64,000 nucleotides of DNA from Paraburkholderia metrosideri (GTDB taxonomy: Bacteria; Pseudomonadota; Gammaproteobacteria; Burkholderiales; Burkholderiaceae): positions 434,001 to 498,000 of the forward strand of contig NZ_CAJHCP010000005.1 of NCBI RefSeq assembly GCF_904848625.1, written 5' to 3'. Numbering within the stretch: position 1 is the stretch's first letter; each line of letters starts with the position of its first letter. Below the pieces are notes generated by a model. The model ran no database searches. It was not told the origin of the DNA and saw only the letters and a list, made by a program, of their open reading frames with translations. Both the position numbers and the translations under genes were made by a program. This document shows positions 19,085-28,251 of this stretch, piece after piece.

Positions 19085-19771
19085 ATGAAATTGCTGATTG
19101 TTGAAGACGAGCACAAGGTCGTGGACTACTTGCGTTCCGGTTTGACAGAGCAGGGCTGGGTGGTCGATATCGCTCTCGACGGTGAGGAGGGCATGCATCT
19201 TGCCACCGAGTTCGATTACGACGTGATCGTCCTCGACGTGATGCTGCCCAAGCGCGACGGCTTCAGCGTGCTCAAGGCGCTGCGCATGCGCAAGTCGACC
19301 CCGGTCATCATGCTGACCGCCCGCGATCATGTGAACGACCGCGTGCGCGGCCTGCGCGAAGGCGCGGACGACTACCTGACTAAACCCTTCTCTTTTCTGG
19401 AACTGGTTGAACGGCTGCACGCGCTGGCGCGTCGCACGCGTTCGCAGGAATCCACACTGATTTCGGTCGGCGATCTGTTCGTCGATCTGATCGGCCGCCG
19501 CGCGACCCGCGACGGCGTGCGCCTCGATCTGACCGCCAAGGAATTTCAGTTGCTGAGCGTGCTGGCCCGCCGGCAAGGCGACATTCTGTCGAAGACGGCA
19601 ATTACCGAACTTGTCTGGGACGTCAATTTCGACAGCCACACCAACGTGGTCGAGACCGCGATCAAACGATTGCGCGCGAAACTCGACGGGCCGTTCCCGT
19701 CGAAATTGCTGCACACCGTGCGCGGCATGGGCTACGTACTCGAAGTACGCGAGGAGGCGGAACAATCATGA
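19085..19771 (+). CDS. OmpR-family response regulator (heavy-metal type)
   Basis: A 228-aa two-domain response regulator: receiver domain with acidic pair EDE at residues 7-9, phospho-acceptor Asp 51 in VIVLDVMLP, Thr in MLTARD and Lys in LTKPF; then a winged-helix DNA-binding domain (LTAKEFQLLSVLARRQG, GMGYVLE). The combination resembles IrlR/CusR/CopR regulators next to RND pumps. It starts 78 bp after the outer-membrane gene, so it is probably in the same transcript or has its own promoter there, and it likely controls this operon. Its last codons overlap the kinase start (ATGA). Confidence 0.93.
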   Translation: MKLLIVEDEHKVVDYLRSGLTEQGWVVDIALDGEEGMHLATEFDYDVIVLDVMLPKRDGFSVLKALRMRKSTPVIMLTARDHVNDRVRGLREGADDYLTKPFSFLELVERLHALARRTRSQESTLISVGDLFVDLIGRRATRDGVRLDLTAKEFQLLSVLARRQGDILSKTAITELVWDVNFDSHTNVVETAIKRLRAKLDGPFPSKLLHTVRGMGYVLEVREEAEQS

Positions 19772-21225
19772 ACCGGTCGATCGCCCGCCGTCTTGCGTTG
19801 ATGTTCGCGTGTGTCGCGCTGTTCGTGTTCACGCTGGTCGGCACCGGCCTGTTCCTCGTATTGCGCACGCAACTCGAACATCATTTGCGCGAGTCGCTGG
19901 ACGACCGCACGCAGATCGCGAAGATCATCGTCTATCACGCAGTGACGCCGGAAAAGTGGCGGATGGTCCGCGAAAAACTCACCGACATGACGCCGCACGA
20001 CAGCAGCACGGTGTACGCGGCGACCAGCGCGGACACCGGTTTCCATTATGGCCAGCCGGTGGTGGGCACAGTGGTGCGTAGCTGGCCGGGCGGCTATCAG
20101 CGCGTGACACCTGCCGACGGCGGCCCCGACATGCTGATCGCCACGATGACGATACCGGCCAACGCCGCGCGTCCAACGGTGCAGTTGCAGGTGGGCGTCA
20201 GCTATTCGCCGAACGTGCGGACCATGCGCGTGTTCGGCTCGGCGCTCGCCGCTTTATCGGCGCTCGGCAGTCTTGCCGTGCTGCTGCTCAGCTACTCGGT
20301 CACGCGCATCGGCCTGGAGCCGCTCACACGATTGACACGCGACGCATCGGCGGTGAGCCCGAATAATCGCTCGCAGCGTCTGAATACCGCGTCGCTGCCG
20401 CTCGAACTGAACGACCTGGCCAATTCGTTCAATGGCGCACTCGAAAGACTGGACGGCGCGTATGGCCGGCTCGAATCGTTCAACGCGGACGTTGCGCATG
20501 AGTTGCGCACGCCGGTGACCATTCTGATCGGCCAGACCGAAGTCGCGTTGACGCGCAGCAATCGCACCGTCGACGATCTGCGCCATACGCTGCAATCGAA
20601 TCTCGAAGAGTTCGAACGCATGCGCGCGATCATCAACGACATGTTGTTCCTCGCACGCGCCGATCAGGGTGAACGCGCGACGGGACTGATCGAGGTATCG
20701 CTGGCGGCAGAAGTCGCGCATACGCTGGAGTTTCTGGAAATTCCGCTCGAAGAAGCGCGCGTGCATGCCAGCTTGCACGGCGATGCGATGTCGCGGGTGA
20801 ACCGTTCGCTGTTTGGCCGCGCGTGTACGAATCTGCTGATGAACGCGATCCAGCATTGCGAGCCGGGTGCTGCGATCAGCGTGACGATCGTGCGTGAAGA
20901 TGAACATGTGCGCGTGGAGGTCGCCAATCCTGGTGAGCCAATTCCGCCGGACACGCTCGAACATCTGTTCGACCGTTTTTATCGCGCGGAAGTCTCGCGC
21001 ACGAATAGCCGCGAAAATCACGGGCTCGGTCTGGCCATCGTGAAGGCGATTGCTGAGATGCATCGCGGCAAGGTGACAGCGCAGAGCGCGGACGGGATCA
21101 ATACGTTTTCGTTTTCGGTCGCGGCGTCGCAGGCAGACAGCGGCGTACACGTGTTGCGCGCGGATGCCGCCGCGGCGACAGAATCGGCCGGTTATTCGTC
21201 GCTGGCAAAAGGCAAGTCGGCCTGA
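19768..21225 (+). CDS. Sensor histidine kinase (heavy-metal type)
   Basis: A 485-aa membrane kinase: helix at residues ~10-33, periplasmic sensor to ~155, second helix ~155-178, HAMP linker, dimerisation H-box FNADVAHELRTPVTILIGQ with phospho-His, and an ATPase domain with N-box (LLMNAIQH) and G-box (HGLGLAIVKAI). The layout matches CusS/IrlS-type metal sensors; the ligand is inference. It is translationally coupled to the regulator. Its last 34 bp overlap the 3' end of the convergent dinB gene. Confidence 0.93.
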   Translation: MNRSIARRLALMFACVALFVFTLVGTGLFLVLRTQLEHHLRESLDDRTQIAKIIVYHAVTPEKWRMVREKLTDMTPHDSSTVYAATSADTGFHYGQPVVGTVVRSWPGGYQRVTPADGGPDMLIATMTIPANAARPTVQLQVGVSYSPNVRTMRVFGSALAALSALGSLAVLLLSYSVTRIGLEPLTRLTRDASAVSPNNRSQRLNTASLPLELNDLANSFNGALERLDGAYGRLESFNADVAHELRTPVTILIGQTEVALTRSNRTVDDLRHTLQSNLEEFERMRAIINDMLFLARADQGERATGLIEVSLAAEVAHTLEFLEIPLEEARVHASLHGDAMSRVNRSLFGRACTNLLMNAIQHCEPGAAISVTIVREDEHVRVEVANPGEPIPPDTLEHLFDRFYRAEVSRTNSRENHGLGLAIVKAIAEMHRGKVTAQSADGINTFSFSVAASQADSGVHVLRADAAAATESAGYSSLAKGKSA

Positions 21226-22358
21226 ACCGGCAGGCGCGGTTTGGGCACGACCGCGCCCACCGGCGTCAATGCGCTCACGCGCACGCCAAGCAGCCGCAGC
21301 TTGCGGTTCAATTCCACCCTGCGTAGGCACTCGGTTGCCGCGCGCCGGATTTCGGTGGCGTCGGCGGTGGGTTCGTCCAGCGTCAGATCGCGCGTGACCG
21401 TGCGGAAATCGTCGTAGCGCAGTTTGATCCCCACCGTGCGTCCCACATAACCTTTGCGCACGAGGTCTTCGGCGACCCGCACGCACAGTCCGGTGAACGC
21501 GCTGGATAATGCCGGGCGGTCGTGACGCGGATGCAGATCGCGCTCGAAGGTCGTCTCGCGGCTCATCGATTTCGGCTCCGATTCGACCACCACCGGCCGC
21601 TCGTCATGCCCTTGGGCGATCTGCATCAGCCATGCCGAATAGCTGCGGCCAAAATTGTCCTGGAGCAAGCCCGCGTCGGCGGCGGCCAGATCGCCGACGG
21701 TGGCGAGCCCCAGCAGCGTCAGTTTTTCCGCGGCTTTCGGCCCGATGCCGTTGACCTTGCGCACGGGCAGAGGCCATACGCGCAACGGCACGTCGTCGGG
21801 TGTCAGGATCGTCAGGCCGTCGGGTTTGTCCAGTTCGGAGCCGATTTTCGCCAGCAACTTGTTCGGCGCGACGCAGATCGAGCAGGTGAGACCCGTGGCC
21901 TGATTGACCGCCTGTTTGATACGCGCGGCGATCTCGCGCGGCTCGCCCGGCAACTCGGTCAGATCGAGGTAGATTTCATCGATTCCCCGGTCCTCGATAC
22001 GGTCCGTGAACTCCGCCACCGCGGCTTTGAACACACGCGAGTAATGGCGGTACGAATCGAAGTCGGTGGGCAACAGGATCGCGTCCGGCGCGAGCACGGC
22101 GGCCTTCATCATGCCCATCGCCGAAAATACGCCGAGCGCGCGGGCCTCGTACGTGGAGGTGGTGACGACACCGCGCCCCGCGTAATCGCGCAATCGGGCA
22201 AAGCGCAGCGTGCCGTCTTCGAGCTTTTCCGGTACGGCGTCGCGGCCGCCGCCAATCACCACCGCCTGGCCACGCAGTTCCGGATAGCGCAATAGCTCGA
22301 CGGACGCGTAGAACGCGTCCATGTCGAGGTGGGCTATGCGGCGGCTGGCAGAAGTCAT
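21192..22358 (-). CDS. dinB: DNA polymerase IV
   Basis: A 388-aa Y-family polymerase. The N-terminal catalytic motif AHLDMDAFYASVE and the second carboxylate block RGIDEIYLDLT (Asp-Glu pair) are present; the thumb (VNGIGPKAAEKL helix-hairpin-helix) and little-finger domain follow. It performs low-fidelity translesion synthesis after DNA damage. The frame also offers TTG six bases upstream; the ATG at 22358 is preferred. No clear LexA box was seen upstream. The C-terminus ends LPFASDE rather than the canonical beta-clamp motif QLxLF, but LPVQADLPF is a plausible clamp-binding peptide. Confidence 0.94.
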   Translation of the reverse strand: MTSASRRIAHLDMDAFYASVELLRYPELRGQAVVIGGGRDAVPEKLEDGTLRFARLRDYAGRGVVTTSTYEARALGVFSAMGMMKAAVLAPDAILLPTDFDSYRHYSRVFKAAVAEFTDRIEDRGIDEIYLDLTELPGEPREIAARIKQAVNQATGLTCSICVAPNKLLAKIGSELDKPDGLTILTPDDVPLRVWPLPVRKVNGIGPKAAEKLTLLGLATVGDLAAADAGLLQDNFGRSYSAWLMQIAQGHDERPVVVESEPKSMSRETTFERDLHPRHDRPALSSAFTGLCVRVAEDLVRKGYVGRTVGIKLRYDDFRTVTRDLTLDEPTADATEIRRAATECLRRVELNRKLRLLGVRVSALTPVGAVVPKPRLPVQADLPFASDE

Positions 22359-22483
22359 GGTCAATCGAAAACGGATGGCGTGAGCAGTGGCGGCGCGGCG
22401 CTCCGCGAGCCGTCTGCCAAACCGTAATCTTACCTTGCTCCACCGCGCCAGGTGCCTGGGTCAGTGGCCTGCGCGGCCGCCGC

Positions 22484-23146
22484 TCAGAACCGGTAGCTCA
22501 AGCCGATCTGCACCGCCGGATAGAGCCGGTAACGCGCCAGCCTGTTGCTGATGCTCTGCTGTTCCTGGTCGATATTGGCTTGCGACGTCAGCGTCGAATA
22601 AATGGCCGGCACGTAATACGTCGTGCTCGGACGGCCGTACGCGACGCCGAGATCGAATGTCAGGCCAAAGCCTTTCGACACGGGTTTGTGGCCGTAACCA
22701 ATACCGACATACGGCATCACACGCGGTAACGTCGCGGTCGCCGACGGCGCCGCGCCCACGGCCGGCACGAAGTCGTCGCCGATCTTGAACTCACCTTGCG
22801 CGTTCGGCTGCGCTTGTGCGCTCAGCTGGTTGTCGTTGATCAACGCGCCGGCCGTCACACGAAATCCGCTCGATGGAATCGGGAACAGGTCGAGGTAGGC
22901 GCCGCCTTGCAGCAGCTTGAGATGGCCGTCGTAGCGGTTGCCGTCGGCGTTGAATGAATGAGACAGGCTGAAGCCTTCAATCTCCGCATGGACGCCGCTC
23001 CATGAATTCAACGGTAGCGCCGCCCCGATACCGACGCCGAGCGTGCCGCCGTGAACGTAGATTTCCTGCGCGTGAACAGTGCCGGACAGCACGATCGCGG
23101 CTGTCGCGATCAGCGCGACCGGAACCGCATTTTTTACCCATTGCAT
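22484..23146 (-). CDS. Outer-membrane beta-barrel protein
   Basis: A 220-aa exported protein, family not recognised with certainty. The signal peptide is residues 1-27 (cleavage after VHA-QE). The mature part alternates hydrophobic residues and glycines, with strand-like blocks (VMPYVGIGYGHKP, LTFDLGVAYGRPS), and ends in Phe (GLSYRF), the classic signal for outer-membrane barrel insertion; about eight strands fit the length. CTGGAGAC before the ATG fixes the start; the longer frame to 23302 lacks a signal peptide. A small OmpW/CarO-like role is possible but unproven. Confidence 0.75.
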   Translation of the reverse strand: MQWVKNAVPVALIATAAIVLSGTVHAQEIYVHGGTLGVGIGAALPLNSWSGVHAEIEGFSLSHSFNADGNRYDGHLKLLQGGAYLDLFPIPSSGFRVTAGALINDNQLSAQAQPNAQGEFKIGDDFVPAVGAAPSATATLPRVMPYVGIGYGHKPVSKGFGLTFDLGVAYGRPSTTYYVPAIYSTLTSQANIDQEQQSISNRLARYRLYPAVQIGLSYRF

Positions 23147-23471
23147 CGTACTGTCTCCAGACAAGAACCATTCGCTTGCCGACGACTTTACGACCGGGTG
23201 ATGCGCTTCAATGAAGGGAAAAGCAGGCGCTTGAGGCGGTTGTTTGCGCTCAAGTTTTGCCGGGAGATGAAACCGGAAGGAATGACCTGTAAGTCCTGCC
23301 AAACCGCCGATTCAATCCGGCGTTCCGCGCAGAACAGGCCTTGTTTCAGGGGCTATCCGGCGAAAGAGGGCGGGCCAGAGGAAGCAGGGTGCGGCAACGT
23401 GATCGGTCTTTTCAACCCATTGCCGCAACCCTGAGATCAGCTAAACATCCGCCGAAAAAAAGCCCGCAGAT
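23147..23471. other. Intergenic region, no gene recognised
   Basis: This 325-bp spacer lies between the end of the yceI operon and the start of the outer-membrane protein gene, both on the minus strand. It should hold the barrel-protein promoter. I see no convincing ORF, hairpin or repeat. Confidence 0.5.
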
Positions 23472-24059
23472 TTACTGCTTGATACCTTCAGCCTGGATAT
23501 GCAACGTGGTCTTCATCTTGAAGCCGTACGCCTTGCCGAAGTCGACGCCGAAGTCGTCACGGTTGAACGTCGCGGTCGATTCCGTGCCGCACACTTCGCG
23601 CTTGAGCATCGGGTTCGTGAAGCACTTGAACGATTCGATCTTCAGGTTGACCGGCTTCGTGATGCCGTGCATGGTCAGCGTGCCGATCACTTCCACCGGC
23701 GTGTCGCCGTCGAAGCGGATCGACGTGCCTTTGTACTCGGCGGTCGGGAATTTCGCGGTGTCGAAGAACTTGTCGGTGACGAGTTCGGCGTCGAGCTTGT
23801 CGTTGCCGATGTCCACCGAGTTCATGTCGATCGTCACGTCAACCGTGCCGGTTTTTGCTGCGCGGTCCAGCACCACGGTGCCGCTGCTCTTCTTGAACTT
23901 GCCGCGCCAGATCGACACGCCGCCGAAGTGGTCGGTCTCGAAGCTCGGGTACGTGTGGGTCGGATCGAGCTGATACGTGTCGGCAGCCATCGCGCTGATT
24001 GCGTTGAACGACAGTGCAGCGGCGAGTGCGCCGGTGGCGAGCATGAATTGCTTTTTCAA
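23472..24059 (-). CDS. yceI: YceI-family periplasmic lipid-binding protein (second copy)
   Basis: A 195-aa exported YceI-like protein: signal peptide residues 1-25 (cleavage after AMA-AD), then the lipocalin-like barrel opening [19 protein letters not shown], typical of proteins that bind polyisoprenoids. A TTG start is chosen because TGGAG lies at the right distance upstream, whereas the first in-frame ATG is five codons later and poorly spaced. It has two cysteines (SFKCFTNP and REVC) that may form a disulfide. Third gene after cytochrome b561 and another yceI. Confidence 0.92.
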   Translation of the reverse strand: MKKQFMLATGALAAALSFNAISAMAADTYQLDPTHTYPSFETDHFGGVSIWRGKFKKSSGTVVLDRAAKTGTVDVTIDMNSVDIGNDKLDAELVTDKFFDTAKFPTAEYKGTSIRFDGDTPVEVIGTLTMHGITKPVNLKIESFKCFTNPMLKREVCGTESTATFNRDDFGVDFGKAYGFKMKTTLHIQAEGIKQ

Positions 24060-24128
24060 GATGTACTCCAGGTTTCAGAAAACTGCTGCGACGCTTCGGT
24101 CAAGTGCGGTTAAGGGTATTTAAGCGCG

Positions 24129-24716
24129 TTACTTTTTCGAAGCGACAAGATGAAATTTGATGACGACTTCGTCGGCGACAACCGACGTGTCTTTCCATTC
24201 GCCGGTGCCGACGTCGAACTGCGAACGCTTGATCGGCACCGAGCCGTCGAAGGTTTGCGTGCCGCCCTGGCTGGCGATGCTGACCGGCACGACGATGGTT
24301 TGCGACTTGCCCTTGATGGTGAGCTTGCCGGTGATTTTGTACTGGTTGCCGCCAGCCGGCGCAATTGCGCTGGAGACGAAAGTCGCGCTCGGGAAGGTGG
24401 CGCTGTCGAACCATTCCTTGCCTTGCGCCTGCTTGTTGTAGTCGTCCGCGCCGAGGTCGTAGCTCGCGGTGTCGATTGTCACGTTTGCGCTGCCGGCGGT
24501 CGGCTTTGCCGGATCGAAATTCAGTTGCGCTGAGAACTTTTTGAACTTGCCGTCGACGGGCACGTTCATCTGTTTCGTCGTCGCAATCACGCTGCTTTTG
24601 CCGAGGTCGACGTCGGCGTGCGCGAGGCTCACGCCGAATAGGGAAAGGGCGGCGATGCCGGCGAGCGTCACGCGCTGAGCGCGTTGACTGACAGAGTGAA
24701 AGACGGTCGGTTTCAT
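24129..24716 (-). CDS. yceI: YceI-family periplasmic lipid-binding protein (first copy)
   Basis: A 195-aa YceI protein with a long signal peptide (residues 1-34, ending SLAHA-DV) and the barrel sequence of the family (FDPAKPTAGSANVTIDTASYDLG, FPSATFVSSAIAP). Identical in length to the downstream yceI gene but clearly diverged. ATG 24728 is an alternative start four codons upstream. In Escherichia coli yceI is paired with cytochrome b561 yceJ, the same order seen here; the function is probably isoprenoid-quinone handling, which is inference from structures of relatives. Confidence 0.92.
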   Translation of the reverse strand: MKPTVFHSVSQRAQRVTLAGIAALSLFGVSLAHADVDLGKSSVIATTKQMNVPVDGKFKKFSAQLNFDPAKPTAGSANVTIDTASYDLGADDYNKQAQGKEWFDSATFPSATFVSSAIAPAGGNQYKITGKLTIKGKSQTIVVPVSIASQGGTQTFDGSVPIKRSQFDVGTGEWKDTSVVADEVVIKFHLVASKK

Positions 24717-24831
24717 GGTGGTACGCATCCTATCGAACCCCTGTGCGTTAATTGCGCACTGAGGGGAATTAGATTGCCAACGGGCGGGAGCCAATCCGGC
24801 ATCAATCGCTGGCCACACGTGGGTCACTGCA

Positions 24832-25386
24832 TCACTTCAAAAACGGAATCATCCGCGCGAGCAATCCGTCGCGGTCGAGCAGTTGATGCTTCAGCGCCGC
24901 GGCGACATGCATGACGACGAGCGCCAGCAGGGTGTAATTCAACAGCACGTGGACCGTGCGCAGCGTCGCTTTCAATGCCTGATCGGGGCCGATGATGGTC
25001 GGCAGCGGCACGATGCCGAGATACACGACCTGAATGCCGGCGGCCGAGCTATAGAAATAGCCGGACAACGGAATGGCCAGCATCAGCAGATACAACAGGC
25101 CATGCACCGCATGGGCGGCAGCCTTCTGCCATGCCGGTGTGGCGCGCTCGAGCGGCGGTGCGCGGTGCGTGGCGCGCCACAGCACGCGCAGCACGGCGAG
25201 TACGAAGACCGTGACGCCGATCCACTTGTGCCACGAAAAGTACTTCAGCTTGGTTGGCGTGAACCCGGGAATATCGGTCATGATCCAGCCGATATAGAAG
25301 CCGCAGATAATCAGCGCCGCAATCAGCCAGTGCAGCGCAATGGCAATACCGTTGTAATGTTCTGAATCAGCGGGACGTGATGTCAT
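24832..25386 (-). CDS. Cytochrome b561 family protein
   Basis: A 184-aa four-helix cytochrome. Heme-ligand histidines are placed as in the family: IALHWLIAALI (helix 1), FSWHKWIGVTV (helix 2), and TVHVLLNYTLLALVVMHVAAALKH (helix 4). It would pass electrons in the inner membrane, from quinol or a superoxide-related source in characterised relatives. The frame runs upstream into the tandem-repeat spacer to 25842, but MTSRPADSEHYNGIAIALHW is the natural start. Head of the b561-yceI-yceI operon. Confidence 0.93.
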   Translation of the reverse strand: MTSRPADSEHYNGIAIALHWLIAALIICGFYIGWIMTDIPGFTPTKLKYFSWHKWIGVTVFVLAVLRVLWRATHRAPPLERATPAWQKAAAHAVHGLLYLLMLAIPLSGYFYSSAAGIQVVYLGIVPLPTIIGPDQALKATLRTVHVLLNYTLLALVVMHVAAALKHQLLDRDGLLARMIPFLK

Positions 25387-25966
25387 GGTGTGCTCATGGA
25401 TCGCGGGGTAGGGCGAGTGAATGCGAATGGTAGGGAGGCCAATGAAAACTGAATAGGCGGGGAGAAGGGAACAGATTGTTGTCGCTGTGACGTTAATAGC
25501 GCTTGAATCGATCGGCGCCGGCAGTGGGCCGACCAATATCGGCAGGACACAGCGCTGTGGTAATTTGCCGGTTAAATTGAGACGAGGGCGGTCCATCCAT
25601 GAGTAGCAGCGGAAAGCACCCAGCCGCGCCCGGCGCGGATTTCTTGCGGCACGGCAATCACGGTCGCAGCGACAGTCACAACGCCAACGACAGCCATAAC
25701 GCCAACGACAGCCATAACGCCAACGCAGACAACGCAGACAACGCAGACAACGCAGACAACGCAGACAACGCAGACAACGACAACGCAGACGACGCCGCGC
25801 CGGCTTCGACGAGCGTCGAAGGTTACATGAACCCGGCCGCATCCACGCAGGTGTGAGCGCGCGGGCACAGCGCTTGCAATCCCGGGCGCGGGTCGTAATG
25901 ATTCATGCGTGACATCGTGCTCGGGCATCGCGCCCGCAGACCAACAAAAAATCCAGGGCTTACGCT
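25387..25966. other. Intergenic region containing a tandem-repeat block
   Basis: A 580-bp spacer between the divergent cytochrome b561 and ArsB-like genes. Its centre (25671-25778) is a tandem array that keeps several frames open, so the ORFs here (an 85-aa Asn/Asp/Ala/His-rich plus-strand one at 25599-25856 and Val/Cys- or Cys/Leu/Arg-rich minus-strand ones) are not good evidence of genes. The outer parts should hold two promoters. Confidence 0.5.
25671..25778. repeat. Two adjoining tandem arrays (18 bp x3, 9 bp x6)
   Basis: Three copies of an 18-bp unit GACAGCCATAACGCCAAC (25671-25724, first copy with two substitutions) run directly into six perfect copies of the 9-bp unit GCAGACAAC (25725-25778). 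Both units are multiples of three and share the AAC/GCC character, so the array may have grown by slippage from one ancestral motif. Read on the plus strand it would encode DSHNAN x3 and ADN x6. Confidence 0.95.
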
Positions 25967-27217
25967 GTGAATTCCGTCTTTCTGTCTTGGGGCATTGCCG
26001 CCATCGCCACCGCAGGCGTCATCACCAGGCCGTTCAAGTGGCCCGAGGCGGTGTGGGCGGTCGCCGGTGCGCTGCTGCTGGTGCTATTCGGACTGTTGCC
26101 GGTTCATCTGGCAATCGAGGCGATCGGCAAAGGCACCGACGTTTATCTGTTCCTGTTCGGGATGATGGTGCTGTCTGAAGTGGGCCGCAGAGAAGGATTG
26201 TTCGACTGGGTCGCGGTGCTCGCGGTGAACCACGCGCAGGGTTCGCCGCGCAAGCTGTTCGTGCTGGTGTATCTGGTTGGCGTGGTGATCACCGCGTTTC
26301 TGTCGAACGACGCCACCGCCGTCGTGCTCACGCCCGCCGTGTTTGCCGCTGCCAAAAAAGCGAAGACGCCGCCGCTGCCGTTGCTGTTTGTCTGCGCGCT
26401 GGTCGCCAATGCAGCGAGTTTCGTGCTGCCGATTTCCAATCCCGCCAACATCGTGCTGTACGGCAATCACACGCCCGCGCTCGGCGCGTGGCTGGTGCGC
26501 TTCACGTTGCCGTCGGTGCTGTCGATCGTCGCCACGTATGCGATGTTGCGCTGGACCCAGCGCGACGCGCTCGCCGGATCCTGCGAGGCGAATCTCGACG
26601 CGGTCGAGCTGTCGTCGAGCGGACGGGTGGCACTGGCGGGGATCGCGGTGACGGCGGTGGTCCTGCTGACCGTGTCCGCATACGACATCGCGCTCGGTTT
26701 GCCCACCGCGATTCTAGGCGCACTGACCGCGCTGGTCGTGCTGATCCAGGAGCGCAAATCGCCGCTGCCAATGATCCGCGAAATCTCGTGGAGCGTGCTG
26801 CCTCTCGTCGCCGCGCTGTTCGTGCTGGTGCAGATGCTCGATTACACCAGCGTCATCACCACGCTCGCCACGGTGCTGCGCCGCGCGACCGAACATAACG
26901 AAGTGGCGACCGCAGGTTGGGCGGGCGCGATCATCGCGTTCGGCAGCAATCTGATGAACAACCTGCCCGCCGGCTTGATCGCCAGTTCGACGGTGATGCA
27001 GGCGCATAGCCCGGAGCGGGTGATCGACGCGCTGCTGATCGGCGTCGATCTCGGTCCGAATCTGTCGATTACCGGCTCGCTCGCAACCATCCTGTGGCTC
27101 AACGCGATCCGCCGCGAGGGCGAGGATGTGAGCTTCATGAAGTTTCTGAAAGTCGGCGTGCTGGTCATGGTGCCCGCGCTGGTGCTGGCGCTGGGGGCAC
27201 GGGTTCTGACTGGCTGA
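25967..27217 (+). CDS. ArsB-like arsenite/anion permease
   Basis: A 416-aa membrane protein of the ArsB/ion-transporter superfamily with ~11 helices. Family blocks include TAFLSNDATAVVLTPAV and FVLPISNPANIVLYG in the first half and NLMNNLPAGLIASS and GPNLSITGSLATILW in the inverted second half. Relatives expel arsenite or antimonite, or carry other anions. No arsR, arsC or arsA gene is nearby, so the substrate is uncertain. The GTG start follows CAGGG at modest spacing; no in-frame ATG lies near. Confidence 0.85.
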   Translation: MNSVFLSWGIAAIATAGVITRPFKWPEAVWAVAGALLLVLFGLLPVHLAIEAIGKGTDVYLFLFGMMVLSEVGRREGLFDWVAVLAVNHAQGSPRKLFVLVYLVGVVITAFLSNDATAVVLTPAVFAAAKKAKTPPLPLLFVCALVANAASFVLPISNPANIVLYGNHTPALGAWLVRFTLPSVLSIVATYAMLRWTQRDALAGSCEANLDAVELSSSGRVALAGIAVTAVVLLTVSAYDIALGLPTAILGALTALVVLIQERKSPLPMIREISWSVLPLVAALFVLVQMLDYTSVITTLATVLRRATEHNEVATAGWAGAIIAFGSNLMNNLPAGLIASSTVMQAHSPERVIDALLIGVDLGPNLSITGSLATILWLNAIRREGEDVSFMKFLKVGVLVMVPALVLALGARVLTG

Positions 27218-27327
27218 ATGAGCGGCTGAAATGAGCGGTGAACGTTGGCTTCGTTTGAAGCCGAAGGACCGACGTCGTCTCGACGTTGTCTATCTCAGGC
27301 GGTGCGGATTCAACCCGCGATTCAGAT

Positions 27328-27534
27328 TCAAGCCGTTTGCCGCGATTCGGCCAGCGACCGCAATGTCGCTTCGAGCCGTGCGACGCGTTCACGTTGCGCC
27401 GGCATCATCGCCGACCGGTGCAGGGCAACTAGGCGCTTATGCCAGTACGACAGCGGAAAGCGATCACGCGTGGTGATTTTGCCGAACACGAGTTCAAGGT
27501 GGGCAATCTCTTTGTCTATGTCCTGATAACTCAT
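27328..27534 (-). CDS. Small coiled-coil protein, unknown function
   Basis: A 68-aa protein, not recognised. It is charged and predicted helical throughout (MSYQDIDKEIAHLELVF, then AQRERVARLEATLRSLAES), with a heptad-like C-terminal half suggesting a coiled coil. The frame extends to 27888 upstream, but that part looks non-coding; the ATG at 27534 begins the protein-like stretch. The ribosome site is weak. Convergent with the ArsB-like gene. It could be a small regulator or chaperone-like subunit. Confidence 0.5.
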   Translation of the reverse strand: MSYQDIDKEIAHLELVFGKITTRDRFPLSYWHKRLVALHRSAMMPAQRERVARLEATLRSLAESRQTA

Positions 27535-28020
27535 CTGATGTATCCGCAAAGTGGCCTGGCAAGGAGGCACCTCGAGGTGCGTTCGAGCCGGATAGCTGGG
27601 CGGATGAGTACGCAACGAGCGCACAGATCCGAGGTTTATCTTCGTATGCCCAGCAAATCGCGTTCCCATTGCGCATAGCAGGCATGGATGCCAGTTTTTC
27701 CCGACGCGCGAATCGTCTGCGGTTTGCCGCCGGAGTCCGCGGGCATGGCCATTGATGCGCGTCGGCGTCTCAAACGAGGTAAAAGCGGCAGCGGAATCAG
27801 TGCGTCGACACCCTTGAACCCATCGACTGATCGATCGTTCAACCATGTACGCGGTGCAGGAACGACACGGTGTCGTCGCCACGTACATTGACTATTCATC
27901 AGGACAACGGGAATTCACCAGGCGGTCTCGCCTGACGTATGCCCTATGCTGAGTCAGAGGTCGCAGCCGTCATCCACCTGTCAGATACGGAAGCGGTGAG
28001 CTTGCACGCGCCCACCCGCT
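27535..28020. other. Intergenic region, nothing recognised
   Basis: About 490 bp between two small minus-strand genes. Only short overlapping frames without ribosome sites or protein-like composition are present; I see no RNA gene, hairpin or repeat worth naming. Confidence 0.45.
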
Positions 28021-28251
28021 TTAGCGCGGCACCGCTGTGGCCGGCTGCGAGCAGGTGACGCTCGGGGCGGTCGTTGCTGCATGGTTCGTCGGCGCGGGCA
28101 CGACGATGGTGGTGTGCATGGGCAGCGGCTTGACGGGCGGCGCGTAGATCGCCGGAGCGGGCATATAGACCACCGCGCGGGCGGCCGCCATCGATGAGCA
28201 GGTGAGTCCTAAAACCGTAAAAGTAGAAGCGCAGGCAAGACGGATAGTCAC
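28021..28251 (-). CDS. Small secreted Pro/Ala-rich protein
   Basis: A 76-aa exported protein, no family recognised. It begins at GTG, fixed by CAGGAG seven bases upstream. The signal peptide is residues 1-26 (TIRLACASTFTVLGL core, cleavage after ARA-VV). The ~50-residue mature part is rich in Pro, Ala, Thr and Val (MPAPAIYAPPVKPLP) with one Cys near the end. The same frame runs to 28893, which is a shadow. It is divergent from the EF-hand-like secreted protein gene at 28727. Confidence 0.6.
   Translation of the reverse strand: MTIRLACASTFTVLGLTCSSMAAARAVVYMPAPAIYAPPVKPLPMHTTIVVPAPTNHAATTAPSVTCSQPATAVPR

Noticed and set aside
25572..25928. A Val/Cys-repeat minus-strand ORF across the tandem array
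   Set aside because: The repeat keeps all frames open; no ribosome site, and the composition is simply the translated repeat.
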